Shown here one piece after another: positions 35,690 to 47,185 of a DNA stretch of 64,000 bases. A model generated the notes under the pieces. The model saw only the letters and a list, made by a program, of their open reading frames with translations, had not been told where the DNA came from and searched no databases. Each line of letters opens with the position of its first letter. The stretch's first letter is position 1. Source of the DNA: Mercurialis annua (Eukaryota > Streptophyta > Magnoliopsida > Malpighiales > Euphorbiaceae). The stretch covers positions 20,982,001 through 21,046,000 of the forward strand of contig NC_065576.1 in NCBI RefSeq assembly GCF_937616625.2, given 5' to 3'. A program made the translations under genes and the position numbers.

Positions 35690-38676
35690 ATTGGTTTCAA
35701 ACCAAGGCCATTTGCTTGATATGTGTTTACTCTGTTAACTATGGTTGTGTCTTAGGAACTACTGCGGATATAGGTTTCTGTCCTGTCTTTAAAACGTCAT
35801 CTTTTTGTCAGACTTTGACATTGTTTCGGGTTTAAATGATTTTTAACTGAATTTTTTTATCACATTTTGTGGATTACGTTGCTGGCCACGTATTGGTTTT
35901 AAATTTCCTGAAGAATTTGTTTTGCCTAACTTGTGTTTTGACGTAAAAAGTCAAATGGGTAATCTGTTCACGACACCCTAAAATATGATTTTCAGTACCT
36001 TGCCAGTAAAATGGAATTTGTCTATTTCATAATTTTTACATTTGATTGATGATTGCAAGGGGTTATTCTTCTGAAATAAAATGAATTTCTCGTTTCTAAA
36101 AAACAAATGTTACGTATAGTCTAGTGTTTTCAAAATGTTTGTTTTGAAATAAAATTATTTTTAAAGGCGATACAGATTTGTCAATTTATATTTTTGGTTT
36201 GTCAACACTTTGGTGTTTTCGGCCTAGTACTCAATTTACTAATTTTGATTGAAGCTTGTGATTCTGAAGAGATTGTTAAAGAAAAAAATATTTTCTCACT
36301 TGGGTAATGAGTCTGATGTTGTTATTGGGTGACGTCAAGCTCCTTCTTTTGAAAATATTGAGATTTGTTTTGAAGTGCGTTTTTTTTGGATTTGAAAATG
36401 TGTTGTTTATGTTTTATGAATGGTCATTGGAGGTTGACTTGGGTCACCTAAATTTGTAGTTGATCTTGGAAGTTGTAATCACTTGGCTAACTCGATGATT
36501 TTAAATTAAGTCGTTTGGGAATAAATTCTTACCATTGTTTGTAAAGAGGTTTCTGGAAAATAATTTTTTTTAATACTGTGGGGCTCGACATAAACTTGAA
36601 ATCTATTTTGTAAATTTTATCTTTCGAAATGGGTTTTGACAAGTACTTTTGATCAATATCTTAATTTATTATGATCTGATTTGACGTTTTGAGCATGTTA
36701 TTAAATGATTTAATATTTTAATCATTTTGGGGTTGTTGAGTTGTTACCATGTCGGTAAAAAATTCGTTGATCATATAAGATGTTCTATGCTCAATCCTTT
36801 GAGATTTATATTGTTTAACCATCTAAATGAGTAATTGTTTTATTACTACAAGATCTTTAAGTGTTACTGTTTTTGTCTCTCATGTTTGATTAAAGTTATG
36901 CCATATCAGTTTTTATCCTTATTGGCCTCGTTGTATGGAGTATCACTTGAGGGTTTTCTCGCTAGTTTTAGTTTGGCTTAACTTTGGTGTTGGTTTCGAT
37001 GTGCGATTTGAACCTTTGTTTAGACCCTGCGATTATTTCTATATGTTGTAATTGGTTTAGCCAAATCTATAATTTGAACTCAGGATATTTTTGGCGTTCG
37101 AATTTGTATCAAGGAATTTGAGGAGCGACTTTTCGGATCAGTAGTAGATCCTGTTTAAGAATCTATCTTTGTTAGAGGAAGGTGATTTGAGTTATATTAC
37201 TCAGCACCGATGGAATAATTCTACTCGTAGGTGTTTGCCTCGTGCGTTAAGCTTCGTGCGTTAGACGTTTCTAGATCAGGTTCGTTGTGGAAATTGGAGT
37301 ATCAATTTTTTTGGCTTTTTGCATTCTGTAATAGAATGTGGAAACTATGTTTCGAGGTTGATCACTGTAGTAATACATTGGTGTTGTCATTAGGTAGATC
37401 GGTGAAATGCAAAACTGATAGTGGCTCTGTGAAGGCGGTCGTGTTGTTTTTTTTCCTTAGAAAATTTTCAATTTGATTGAGGTGGAATTCATTTTTTTAG
37501 GTAAATTTTAGTTTCATTGTTTATTTGGGTTATTTCGTTAATGACGATTCGATTAGGTGGACTAGGATAATAGAGATGGGCAAATATGTCAAGATGGACG
37601 AATGCACGTCTCACAGAGTGTAATGTCTAGAAAATGTTTTGAAGGAAAATTGATTTCAGATGTTAACTTGTTAAAATAATTGAAATGTTTTTATCACATA
37701 ATTGTGCCAGACATGTCATGAACATGCATTTGAAATGCCACGAATAGGAAACTGCATTGAGCATTGAGTATGATCACTAATTAAAAGAGAAATCAATAAT
37801 TGATAAATGTATTTAGTACATTCATCACGGCATTAAATGATTAGGGTTGAATGCAACTCTTTGGGGATGAGAGCTATCATCACCCTGCACACAATTATGT
37901 AAAATAAATTTTATAAGTAAGAATTTTCAAGAAAAATGTTTTGCTATAAACTCGCGAGTTACTTTGTGAAAATGGTGTTTAAAAAGTTGATAAATTTGAA
38001 ACGGTTTGAAATTTTTATCTGGTTATTATCAAGACAAATACTCTATGATGACGATGGTAATATAAGAGGAATTGCATTGTAAGGATTTGTTTTATATTGT
38101 TGGAGTATTCGTATTTCATAAAGAAGGCCTATGGTTATAAGGTTGAACTCGAGATTTAGTTGTGGTAAGTGCGGAAAAATATTGAGTTCGGATTAAAGAA
38201 TTGTGTCAGCTTAGAGTATATAATTTGAGGATTTTTATTTTAAGGAAATTGGTTATGTTTTTTGTGTTCATTTATAATGAAAGACTTAAAAGGAATGTTA
38301 CTTTTACAAATTCGATTTCTGTTTAAAAAGTTTTAGGACCAGTATGGGCATATTTCGTAAACAAGAGGATTCTTAATTACAAAACTTTATTTTGTTGAGA
38401 AAGAGATGAAATTATACCAGTTTTAACTAAAAGTGGATTTTAAGAGTCCTCTAAATGAACGATTTTATAAAATCGTGAATTTTATTGTGAAAGTAGGGTT
38501 CAGTTATGATTTATAAGTGACAGTGTTTTATTTTGTGGATGCGTTTACGAAACTAGAAAATTTTTCAACGGGTTAATTATTATCGGTTGAAAATGCAATT
38601 AAATTGAAGATAATATTTTGTGGTTACGCAAAGCGTTTTTATATAAAAGTTTAGTTTTGAGCATAACCAACAAACC
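35690..38676 (+). other. Degenerate internal region of B, left part
   Basis: To about 35805 it matches the leader of element A; beyond that it is AT-rich with no convincing coding frame. The open frame at 37231-37476 has no gag or pol motif. The only other recognisable part is the paired-arm block at 37697-37899, which in elements C and E lies just after gag. A gag may therefore once have stood at about 36-37.5 kb, now lost or unrecognisable. Confidence 0.6.
37697..37899 (+). other. Paired-arm block, copy in element B
   Basis: CATAATTGTGCCAG at the left end pairs with CTGCACACAATTATG at the right end. Near the right end is an inner dyad GATGA-GAGCTA-TCATC. It corresponds to the blocks in C (42545-42732) and E (60848-61033). 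The outer-arm CGG/CCG pair of C and E is CAG/CTG here, which keeps pairing. Confidence 0.65.
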
Positions 38677-39346
38677 TGTCACGACCCAAATTATTGAGCC
38701 GCGACCGGCGCTAGGGAATGGGAGTGGTAGCTCCAAAACCCGTAGCAAGCCTGAAAATACATATTAATTTTTCGCAAATCAAATTATATCTCGTATATCA
38801 TCATAATATCAAAATATACACGACCCCTGTTTGAAATACATATCAGAGTTAAAGCGCTTCACAAATAGAGTCTGACTATTCTAAACTACTGCGGACTTGC
38901 TAGAATGAGAACCTAGTCTCATGACTCGTACTACTTCCGAGAATTAAAAACTTCGGAAGCTTTGATCTCCACATCGTACCTAACTCAACCTGTAAATATT
39001 GGAATAACAACGGGGTCAGTATAAAACTGAGTGAATACACATAATTACAGGTAATATTGCATAAAGGATGAAAACGTTTAAAAACCTCTTTATATAGAAA
39101 ATATTCTTTTTGAATTATACTTCACACGATCTTACTCCCAAACATACTTCGTATGTTCGTTCATACTATCAGAGGCCATCTACATGTCATAAACTAAGCG
39201 TTTATGTTATAGACGTACCTGATATCCTTGCCTCGTTCTTATGCCTCATGTACGTTTATACTGCGTACATGCTTGACATGTTTTGTTTATTGTTATAGTT
39301 TTGATTGTCTTTATTTTTCTTATTAAGCTTTTCTAACTTCATTTTT

Positions 39347-39540
39347 CTGACATCGATAGCAAAGCCAACCGATGTGTTTCATCTGTCTGACATCGATAGC
39401 AAAGCCAACCGATGTGTTACGCATATCTGACATCGATAGCAAAGCCAACCGATGTGTTTTATATATCTGACATCGATAGCCAAGCCAACCGATGTGTCTT
39501 TAATCATCTGACATCGATAGCCACGCCAACCGATGTGTCT
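39347..39540 (-). repeat. 40-bp tandem repeat in C left LTR, five units
   Basis: Each unit carries CTGACATCGATAGC, then A/C-rich bases, then GCCAACCGATGTGT, with a variable spacer. ACATCG and CGATGT form an inverted pair within the unit. The same core makes up the array in the LTR of element E. Confidence 0.93.
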
Positions 39541-40525
39541 TATCTCATATCTTAATTATTGCTCTTGTTTCATATTGATTCTCAATATATATATACTTGA
39601 TTTTATCTTTATATGAGTCCCGAGGACTATTATCAAGAATGGGTAGATACAGGTCTCGGGATACCTCTACCGAGATCAACCTTGTATCTCAGTTCTTATA
39701 TTTGGTTGTACCATCGTACAACTTCTCGTTTTACGTTTATTATTTAATTATATATTTTCCGTTATGTTGTATTGATCCTTTATGGACCATAATATGCACA
39801 TTGCAATCTACAATCATACATCTATAACACACGCACGTATGGTATTCGTTATAATTAAAAGTACGTATGGGAACGTACTATATTTCTTTGTAAACATATG
39901 AATAATAGTACATATGGGAATGTGCTATACTTTTCTCGTGCATATTTGGTTCGATACTTGTATATTGCTTAACCCCTTTCCCAGTATTTTAAACATATAT
40001 GTTCTTTTTATCTATTTATGTTATTCTTAAAATAACGCAGTACGGAAAGTAATCATTTTCAAAACATACATACATGTCCTTTTTCAAACATACTATTAAA
40101 CATATAATTATTCATATAGTCGTCCGTATATAAAAATACACGACTTTATGAATATTAACGAGTAATTAAAATGTACTCACAGTGACTGCTATCCAATCTA
40201 CCGCAATGCTACCAATCTATCACGCAGGTTCTATGCATTGTCCGATCTTGTAGCTATTCCAGCTCGTCGGCCTGGTAGCTCGTCGGTACGCCCATTACTT
40301 ATCCAAATTACCTGTACGTTTAATTCATAAACGTAAACTTTAGGGTTTACTTTCATTCCGATGAAGTTTCAAGGAGTTTTAAGGACAATGCGCAGGTGCT
40401 GCCTGCACACTGACACTGTTTAGTAAAACGACGATCTCTCCCAATTGAACCGTTGGATCGACATGAAATTTGACAGACGCGTTCCTAAGAGGCAAATCTA
40501 TAAACTGACCGTTGGGATTTTAAAT

Positions 40526-40640
40526 CTGTCAAGATTTGGGTAGTGTGCGAACGCACACAATGGGTGTGCGAACGCACACCCTAAATTTCAAGGAGTGTGC
40601 GAACGCACACTCAATGTGTGCGAACGCACACCCTTGACAG
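40526..40640. repeat. GTGTGCG dyad module in C left LTR
   Basis: Four copies of GTGTGCGAACGCACAC (starts 40543, 40564, 40595, 40616), enclosed by an 8-bp inverted repeat CTGTCAAG (40526) / CTTGACAG (40633). The small open frame across it is a by-product of the repeats. Confidence 0.92.
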
Positions 40641-41466
40641 CCCCCGAAAAGTTGTTTTCCGGGGCTTTTCAACCATCCCGACATGCTTAAAACATAACCA
40701 CCTCCAAAACCCATATCTCGGTTTATGCTAAAACGTTATAAACAATCCAAAAACGTCAAATTCAATCCTAAAACACAATCTCACTAAAACAGCCATATAT
40801 ATTCGTTTTTTAACCAAATTTATTGTAGATTTACCTTGAAACGAAGCTTAGGATCGACAGAGGATTCGATTCTGAAGAAATCGCCGCGAAAATCACTCGA
40901 TTCGGACGTCGAACGGCGAAACGGCGGCGAAACGACGGTATCGCTCGTTATCTCTCTCGCTCTCTCTGGACTCTTCTTTCCTTCTGATTCATATCTTTCA
41001 TTATATATAATCCGGCTAAAGTGCCACTTTTGATCCTTGTTCTTTTTGTTTACTATCATTTATCCTTTAAACTTTTCTTTCGTACGATTTAGTCCATAAC
41101 TAAATCGATAAACTCTTAAATTATTACTGTTACGTATTATTTATATCCGATAAATAATACGAAGCTCGATATTAACACTTTCCCGTCAAAATCCAATATT
41201 TCCATTTCCGACACAAAGTGGCTAAATTACCACTTTGGTCCCTGCACTCTATTTTGGGCTTTACTTGACATTTTTCCTTTTAATTCCAATTCTAACTTTA
41301 GAATTGAAATATAACCGTAATTTCCTCATAATTAATTTCCTCCAAACCGACCTACTAAAACTTATTTATCTTAATTTTATCGGAAATCTTTCTGATTTCG
41401 CCATTCTGGCGAATCCATACTGGACACATGGTCCAATTAGCTAATTAAATATTTTGGGGTATTACA

Positions 41467-41480
41467 TTCTTCCCCCCTTA
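41467..41480 (-). other. Polypurine tract of C
   Basis: Minus strand TAAGGGGGGAAGAA directly before TGTAATACCCC. Just upstream is AATTCGAGGACGAATT, a conserved pre-PPT segment shared with A and E. Confidence 0.92.
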
Positions 41481-41583
41481 TAAAAATTCGTCCTCGAATT
41501 TTCATATACCTTCCTTAAATACCTTGTTTAATCGTATTCTTACAAACTGCTATAATAGTTTACCTTTTTGATCTTCCTCGATA

Positions 41584-42454
41584 GTGAGTTCAGTTGTACT
41601 CACATATTTACTTTATCATTAGGGATGATAAGCTTCGTCACCAGGCTCCCTTGTCTAGACAATCCATTAGTCTTCTTTATTTGGTCGTTGTCACGACTTG
41701 ATCTTGTTTTCCAACATTGTTTACTCCTATCATTATTCCTTATTGAGTGATATGGACACTCAAATTATACGTGTTTCACTATCTACGTAGTCTCATTACC
41801 CACCATCTTCTCTTGTCTCGTTATTCTACTTATTATATATAAGTTCCTTCTTTTACTACTTAGTACTAGATTCATATTTATTATGAATCAATTCTCTTTC
41901 GTCACCGTTTACGATAATATCTTATTTATATTCTTTAACAAATCCTTGTTCATAACCTATCACCGCTGCGATACTCTGACTAATCATTCACTAACTGTTG
42001 ACTTTGCAGTTAGGTTCATACGGTCTCTTATCTATGACTATTCCTTGGTGACAGTATCTCGATATACTTATCGAGTAACTTCCTATGCTAACAATCCTTA
42101 ACCTTCTTACTACTGCTTGATTCATAATCATTTTGAATCAATTCTCTTTATTCGACCTTCTCGAACAACGTTGGTTTATACGTAGGTTTCATATCCCTAA
42201 CGTAATTAACTTCTATGTTCGATTTCCTCGTCGTAGAGGTAAACATGCTTGGAATTTAAACGTGGTCGCTATCACTTTACATGTTTGTAAAGTAGCGTTG
42301 TTGTTCTTGTATTTAATATACAAGGCCGCTTTAGAGATTTGCAATTCAAATCTCGATACGTTGCGATTCGCATTACATTACTCGTCGTTCTATATACTTG
42401 TCGTGTTACATACGTTTGTTTTCATATAGGCCTAACAAGGTGATCAATCTTGTT
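41584..42454 (-). other. Chain of short hairpins in element C
   Basis: Noncoding stretch between gag and the 3' LTR, packed with short inverted repeats of unrelated sequence. Examples with arms of 7-8 bp: TTATCAT/ATGATAA (41613-41631), TTGAGTG/CACTCAA (41743-41763), GATTCATA/TATGAATC (41869-41889), CTAACTG/CAGTTAG (41991-42013), CTCGATA/TATCGAG (42058-42075), ACTTTACA/TGTAAAGT (42274-42293), CTTGTAT/ATACAAG (42306-42324), GAGATTTG/CAAATCTC (42334-42354). Others have 5-6 bp arms, and there is a 12-bp palindrome TTGTCTAGACAA. Element E has no counterpart. Small open frames here (41568, 41883, 42133) show no known domain. Confidence 0.75.
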
Positions 42455-42544
42455 CTATGCCTCTATGTACAGAGTCACTGTCAAAGCTTACGTTAAAAAC
42501 TCATCCATTTTAAATCACGATACTTTTCATTACACAAATCATGT

Positions 42545-42732
42545 CATAATTGTGCGCCGGTGTGATGACTTCTCTCATCACAAGAGTTGCAATGACACTC
42601 CTCCTTTTCATTTTCAGACATACACAATGTATATGATGCATGTCCTATTAGTGAATGCAATATGGATGTAGTGATGCAATTCTATTCATGTCAATGCGAT
42701 GTTTTTATGATTCGTGTCCGGGCACAATTATG
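42545..42732 (-). other. Paired-arm block, copy in element C
   Basis: On the minus strand, CATAATTGTGCCCGG opens and CCGGCGCACAATTATG closes a 188-nt block. Near the close is the hairpin GTGATGA-GAGAAG-TCATCAC. It starts about 375 nt after the gag stop, a placement comparable with element E. Confidence 0.75.
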
Positions 42733-43107
42733 TCTTTTCAAAACATCTCATTTCAATCAAATACTTTTCTTTTCATAAAACGAAATTTACGTAAGTTTCT
42801 ATTGACATAAAACTCTGTACAAACTTTTATTTATAGCGATTAACGCTCTATCACTCACAAACTAAACATACCTATTACATACAAAAAGATGTAACCCTAT
42901 TCGTCTGTTTCAGGCGTCGTGCTAAACTCACGTCCTAAACGTTCTCCTTTGAACTAGATTAGCTCAAGAGGTCCAATCATTATTGAGCTTCTTGTGTTTG
43001 AATTCCATAACTTCCACAGCCACTATGTGGTCTATCATGCAATTTTTAACCAAACATCATTGAAGAGACAAAATTGTTGGGCATTTCACATGATTCGTGG
43101 TATTCTG

Positions 43108-44241
43108 TTACATGGAAAGTGGGCATTCGTTCTCGTAGTGACCTTGTTGTCCACACTTAAAGCATACATCCCTTGCAGCCTGACAGACACCTAAGTGTCT
43201 TCTGCCACATTGTGGACATATGGGGTTTGTAAAGCTTGAACTTCCTTGTTCAGACTTCAGACTAATGGTTCTAGCCCTTTTGGCTCCTTTTCCTTGTCTG
43301 CCCTTCTTATGAGTCCGGCCATGTCGTCGTTCAGTTTCTTCTCTCACTTGACTAGACGTTTGATGTCCGTAATTCAAACGTTCACTTATTGTCTGATTTG
43401 AGCGTGAAGGATCAGGGATTTTGTTGAAATGGATAAGTGTCCGTTCCATTTGTTTTGCACTATCCACAAGCTGAACAAATTCTTTATCAGTATGACTCAA
43501 TAATCCTATAAATTGAGATCCTAATCCATTCACGAATCTTGTATTAACTTGGACCCTATCTATCATTAAATCTGGAGCAAATCTGCTCAGTCGATTAAAC
43601 TCAGCGATATAATCGTGAACTGATCCATCTCCTCGAGATAATGATAATAACTTGTCTCTATTGCCTTCAACCACAGCAAATGGTAGGAAGAATTCTTTGA
43701 ATCGGGTCACAAACTCTGCCCATGTTATTTGACCCATTATCGGTCTGATTACTTGTCGAAACCAATCCATGGCTGAACCTTTCAATGATATCTCCGTCAA
43801 TATTATTGTTTGTCTTTCATCTGCTTGGAGTCTACGAGCATTCTGCTCAACTTCTTCTAGGAAATCGAGTGCATCACTTGATCCGTCAAACTTCTTGGAG
43901 TTTAACTTCGTATAAGCCAATAACAAATCTCTATCCGTATTTCTCTCTTCGCGTTGATACTGTCGTTGTATCAACTGCCCCATCACTAACATACAATTCT
44001 GCATATCGGTTACTTCTGCGGCCAGTCGATTGACATCGACATTAAGTGGTTGCGGCACTCCTGGTGCCTGCACGTTCCCGGCTTGGCCTACTCCAGGTTC
44101 CTCTTGATCTCTGCCCCGTCCACGGCCCCTACCTGCCGATTGGGCCGGGTCATATTCGCTCGTATTACCTCTGGCCTCCTCGCGGGCCTCGTTTACGAGT
44201 TGTGCGACTGCACACACTTGTATAGCTCTTTGCTCAGCCAT
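43108..44241 (-). CDS. gag: Gag polyprotein of element C (intact)
   Basis: 377 residues, the only intact retroelement gene in the window. The start MAEQRAIQV is supported by the matching MAEQRTTRA in element E. A GRGRGRGR basic tract lies at about 53-61, followed by the retrotransposon gag domain (YTKLNSKKFDG, DALDFLEEVEQ, ISLKGSAMDWFRQVI, TWAEFVTRFKEFFLPF, GNRDKLLSLSRG, FVNGLGSQF). Next come a basic RRHGRTHKKGRQGKG stretch and two zinc motifs near the C-terminus, CPQCGRRHLGVC and the canonical CFKCGQQGHYENEC (CX2CX4HX4C). The frame stops shortly after the knuckle, with no protease or RT downstream. The product should assemble particles and bind its own RNA, with enzymes supplied in trans by an A-like element; that dependence is inferred. 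Confidence 0.93.
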   Translation of the reverse strand: MAEQRAIQVCAVAQLVNEAREEARGNTSEYDPAQSAGRGRGRGRDQEEPGVGQAGNVQAPGVPQPLNVDVNRLAAEVTDMQNCMLVMGQLIQRQYQREERNTDRDLLLAYTKLNSKKFDGSSDALDFLEEVEQNARRLQADERQTIILTEISLKGSAMDWFRQVIRPIMGQITWAEFVTRFKEFFLPFAVVEGNRDKLLSLSRGDGSVHDYIAEFNRLSRFAPDLMIDRVQVNTRFVNGLGSQFIGLLSHTDKEFVQLVDSAKQMERTLIHFNKIPDPSRSNQTISERLNYGHQTSSQVREETERRHGRTHKKGRQGKGAKRARTISLKSEQGSSSFTNPICPQCGRRHLGVCQAARDVCFKCGQQGHYENECPLSM

Positions 44242-45084
44242 TCTATTCGTATAGAACCCTCGATGTGTCCCTTAAAACATAACATAAATAAATTATCACA
44301 AACAAGTTTGTTTTGGCCTAACTTGGCCACGTCACAAACTTGATAGTTTTGAGAGTATTCTGCTCTTTGTAGAGTTAGTGGAACATTAAGAACATATAGT
44401 CATACATACGTGTTCCATTCCTATGCTGCGCATGTCTATAAACATTCTATGTTAATCAAATCCAAAGAAAATCAGTGTCCCTTAGATTTTCTTTGACTAA
44501 ATTGCGTATCTTAAATCTTGTAATCATTTCGCCTATCATAGACTCAACAAAAACCAACAGCATTCAATCATAAGGCACAATCCTATTTACAGGAATCAAT
44601 CACAAATACGCATACGTTTGATATATCGCATTACTAATTACAGGTTTACATACCTGTGAGCATATCACTCTCCTGAGTGTTCGCGTTTTGCAAAACAATA
44701 CACAGCTCATCTTATCAATCATATAACAACTGATTATTTCAATCTCATCATCGTTATTGATGATATTCTTATAGTATGAGTCTCGAGAGTATATAACTCT
44801 TCACAGACTATAGGCACTCAAAAGCGTACTGCTTATTCGAGTAAACACAAACATATATTATGCTCGCGCACACATCTAACTTGACTCCTATTAGCACATA
44901 TAAGGGAGGACGTTTTTATAAAACGTTTGAAAAACCGATGAAATCGATGATAACGTTCAAAAGACATGACTGGAAATCCCTATTATCCGCAGTAGTTCCT
45001 AGGTACTGACTGACTCTTTCCTAAACTCCAATCACATAAGAACAATGGCCTAGGAATACTAAACCATTGCTCTGATACCAACTT
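44242..45084 (-). other. 5' leader and primer site of C
   Basis: 843 nt between LTR and gag, no coding potential. The primer site TGGTATCAGAGC (minus strand, 45069-45080) lies four bases inside the LTR end. Much of the leader resembles that of element E (for example TCATCGGTTT and GGAAATCC near the primer site, CTCGAGA-type motifs near 44790). Confidence 0.88.
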
Positions 45085-45753
45085 TGTCACGACCCAAATT
45101 ATTGAGCCGCGACCGGCGCTAGGGAATGGGAGTGGTAGCTCCAAAACCCGTAGCAAGCCTGAAAATACATATTAATTTTTCGCAAATCAAATTATATCTC
45201 GTATATCATCATAATATCAAAATATACACGACCCCTGTTTGAAATACATATCAGAGTTTAAGCGCTTCACAAATAGAGTCTGACTTTCTAAACTACTGCA
45301 GACTTGCTATAATGAGAACCTAGTCTCATGACTCGTACTACTTCCGAGAATTAAAAACTTCGGAAGCTTTGATCTCCACATCGTACCTAACTCAACCTGT
45401 AAAAATTGGAATAACAACGGGGTCAGTATAAAACTGAGTGAATACACATAATTACAGGTAATATTGCATAAAGGATGAAAACGTTTAAAAACCTCTTTAT
45501 ATAGAAAATATTCTTTTTGAATTATACTTCACACGATCTTACTCCCAAACATACTTCGTATGTTCGTTCATACTATCAGAGGCCATCTACATGTCATAAA
45601 CTAAGCGTTTATGTTATAGACGTACCTGATATCCTTGCCTCGTTCTTATGCCTCATGTACGTTTATACTGCGTACATGCTTGACATGTTTTGTTTACTGT
45701 TATAGTTTTGATTGTCTTTATTTTTCTTATTAAGCTTTTCTAACTTCATTTTT

Positions 45754-45907
45754 CTGACATCGATAGCAAAGCCAACCGATGTGTTTCATCTGTCTGACAT
45801 CGATAGCAAAGCCAACCGATGTGTTTTACATATCTGACATCGATAGCCAAGCCAACCGATGTGTCTTTAATCATCTGACATCGATAGCCACGCCAACCGA
45901 TGTGTCT
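45754..45907 (-). repeat. 40-bp tandem repeat in C right LTR, four units
   Basis: Same array as at 39347-39540 but one unit shorter; the missing unit is the one with spacer 'ttacgcatat'. This shows unit gain or loss since insertion. Confidence 0.93.
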
Positions 45908-46394
45908 TATCTCATATCTTAATTATTGCTCTTGTTTCATATTGATTCTCAATATATATATACTTGATTTTATCTTTATATGAGTCCCGAGGACTATTAT
46001 CAAGAATGGGTAGATACAGGTCTCGGGATACCTCTACCGAGATCAACCTTGTATCTCAGTTCTTATATTTGGTTGTACCATCGTACAACTTCTCGTTTTA
46101 CGTTTATTATTTAATTATATATTTTCCGTTATGTTGTATTGATCCTTTATGGACCATAACATGCACATTGCAATCTACAATCATACATCTATAACACACA
46201 CACGTATGGTATTCGTTATAATTAAAAGTACGTATGGGAACGTACTATATTTCTTTGTAAACATATGAATAATAGTACATATGGGAATGTACTATACTTT
46301 TCTCGTGCATATTTGGTTCGATACTTGTATATTGCTTAACCCCTTTCCCAGTATTTTAAACATATATGTTCTTTTTATCTATTTATGTTATTCT

Positions 46395-46564
46395 TAAAAT
46401 AACGCAGTACGGAAAGTAATCATTTTCAAAACATACATACATGTCCTTTTTCAAACATACTATTAAACATATAAGTATTCATATAGTCGTCCGTATATAA
46501 AAATACACGACTTTATGAATATTAACGAGTAATTAAAATGTACTCACAGTGACTGCTATCCAAT
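46395..46564. repeat. Left copy of 170-bp duplication flanking the MITE
   Basis: Runs from TAAAATAACGCAG to TGACTGCTATCCAAT, immediately before the MITE. Identical by eye to 47016-47185. Both copies share a G ('aagtattc') where the left LTR of C has T ('aattattc', near 40109). Confidence 0.93.
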
Positions 46565-47015
46565 GGCTTAAGGTCTGAAAAACTACCGACCTTTCAATTT
46601 TTTTTCAATAGCACCCTCACCTTGTAATTTTTTCAATAGCACCCTATTTTGTATTTTTGGCTTTCAATAGCACTCTAAATTAAAAAAGTTAGATGATTTG
46701 ATTATTATAAGGATGAAAATTTTCAAAAAAAATTAAATTTAAAGGTGAAATCATACTTTTTTCTACTTGGACACTTTTAAACAAATCCTTTAATTTAAAA
46801 AAATTCAAATAAGTCTTTGAAAAATGAGTTTAATTTGATGATTTAGGGTGCTATTGAAAGTCAAAAATACAAAATAGGGTAAAATTGATTGTTTTACAAG
46901 GTCGGGGTGCTATTGAAAGTCAAAAATACGAAATAGGGTGTTATTGAAGAAATTACAAAGTGAGGGTGCAATTGAAAAAAAATTGAAAGGTCGGTAGTTT
47001 TTCAGACCTTAAGCC
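46565..47015. mobile_element. MITE in the right LTR of element C
   Basis: 451 bp. The outer 45 bp of each end are perfect inverted repeats (GGCTTAAGGTCTGAAAAACT inward) and similarity extends to about 100 bp. Subterminal AGCACCCTAT/CAATAGCACCC repeats; no coding potential. The GGCTTAA terminus resembles the element at 16788-17611. Flanked by an exact 170-bp direct duplication instead of a short target duplication. Confidence 0.9.
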
Positions 47016-47185
47016 TAAAATAACGCAGTACGGAAAGTAATCATTTTCAAAACATACATACATGTCCTTTTTCAAACATACTATTAAACATATAAGTATT
47101 CATATAGTCGTCCGTATATAAAAATACACGACTTTATGAATATTAACGAGTAATTAAAATGTACTCACAGTGACTGCTATCCAAT
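47016..47185. repeat. Right copy of 170-bp duplication flanking the MITE
   Basis: Second copy of 46395-46564, after which the LTR continues (CTACCGCAATG) exactly as in the uninterrupted left LTR. Confidence 0.93.

Larger units (their letters stand above)
38677..41466 (-). repeat. 3' LTR of element C
   Basis: 2790 bp; minus strand TGTAATACCCCAAAATATTT to TTGGGTCGTGACA. Holds five units of the ATCGATAGC tandem repeat (39347-39540) and the GTGTGCG dyad module (40526-40640). It preserves the empty site for the MITE in the other LTR: the junction CTATCCAAT|CTACCGC near 40199 is uninterrupted. The frames at 39110, 39597, 40529, 40836 and 41235 recur in the other LTR because the LTR is duplicated; none has a recognisable domain. 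Confidence 0.94.

Noticed and set aside
37231..37476. 81-residue open frame in element B
   Set aside because: No retroelement or other known motif, and it lies in decayed internal DNA; probably chance.
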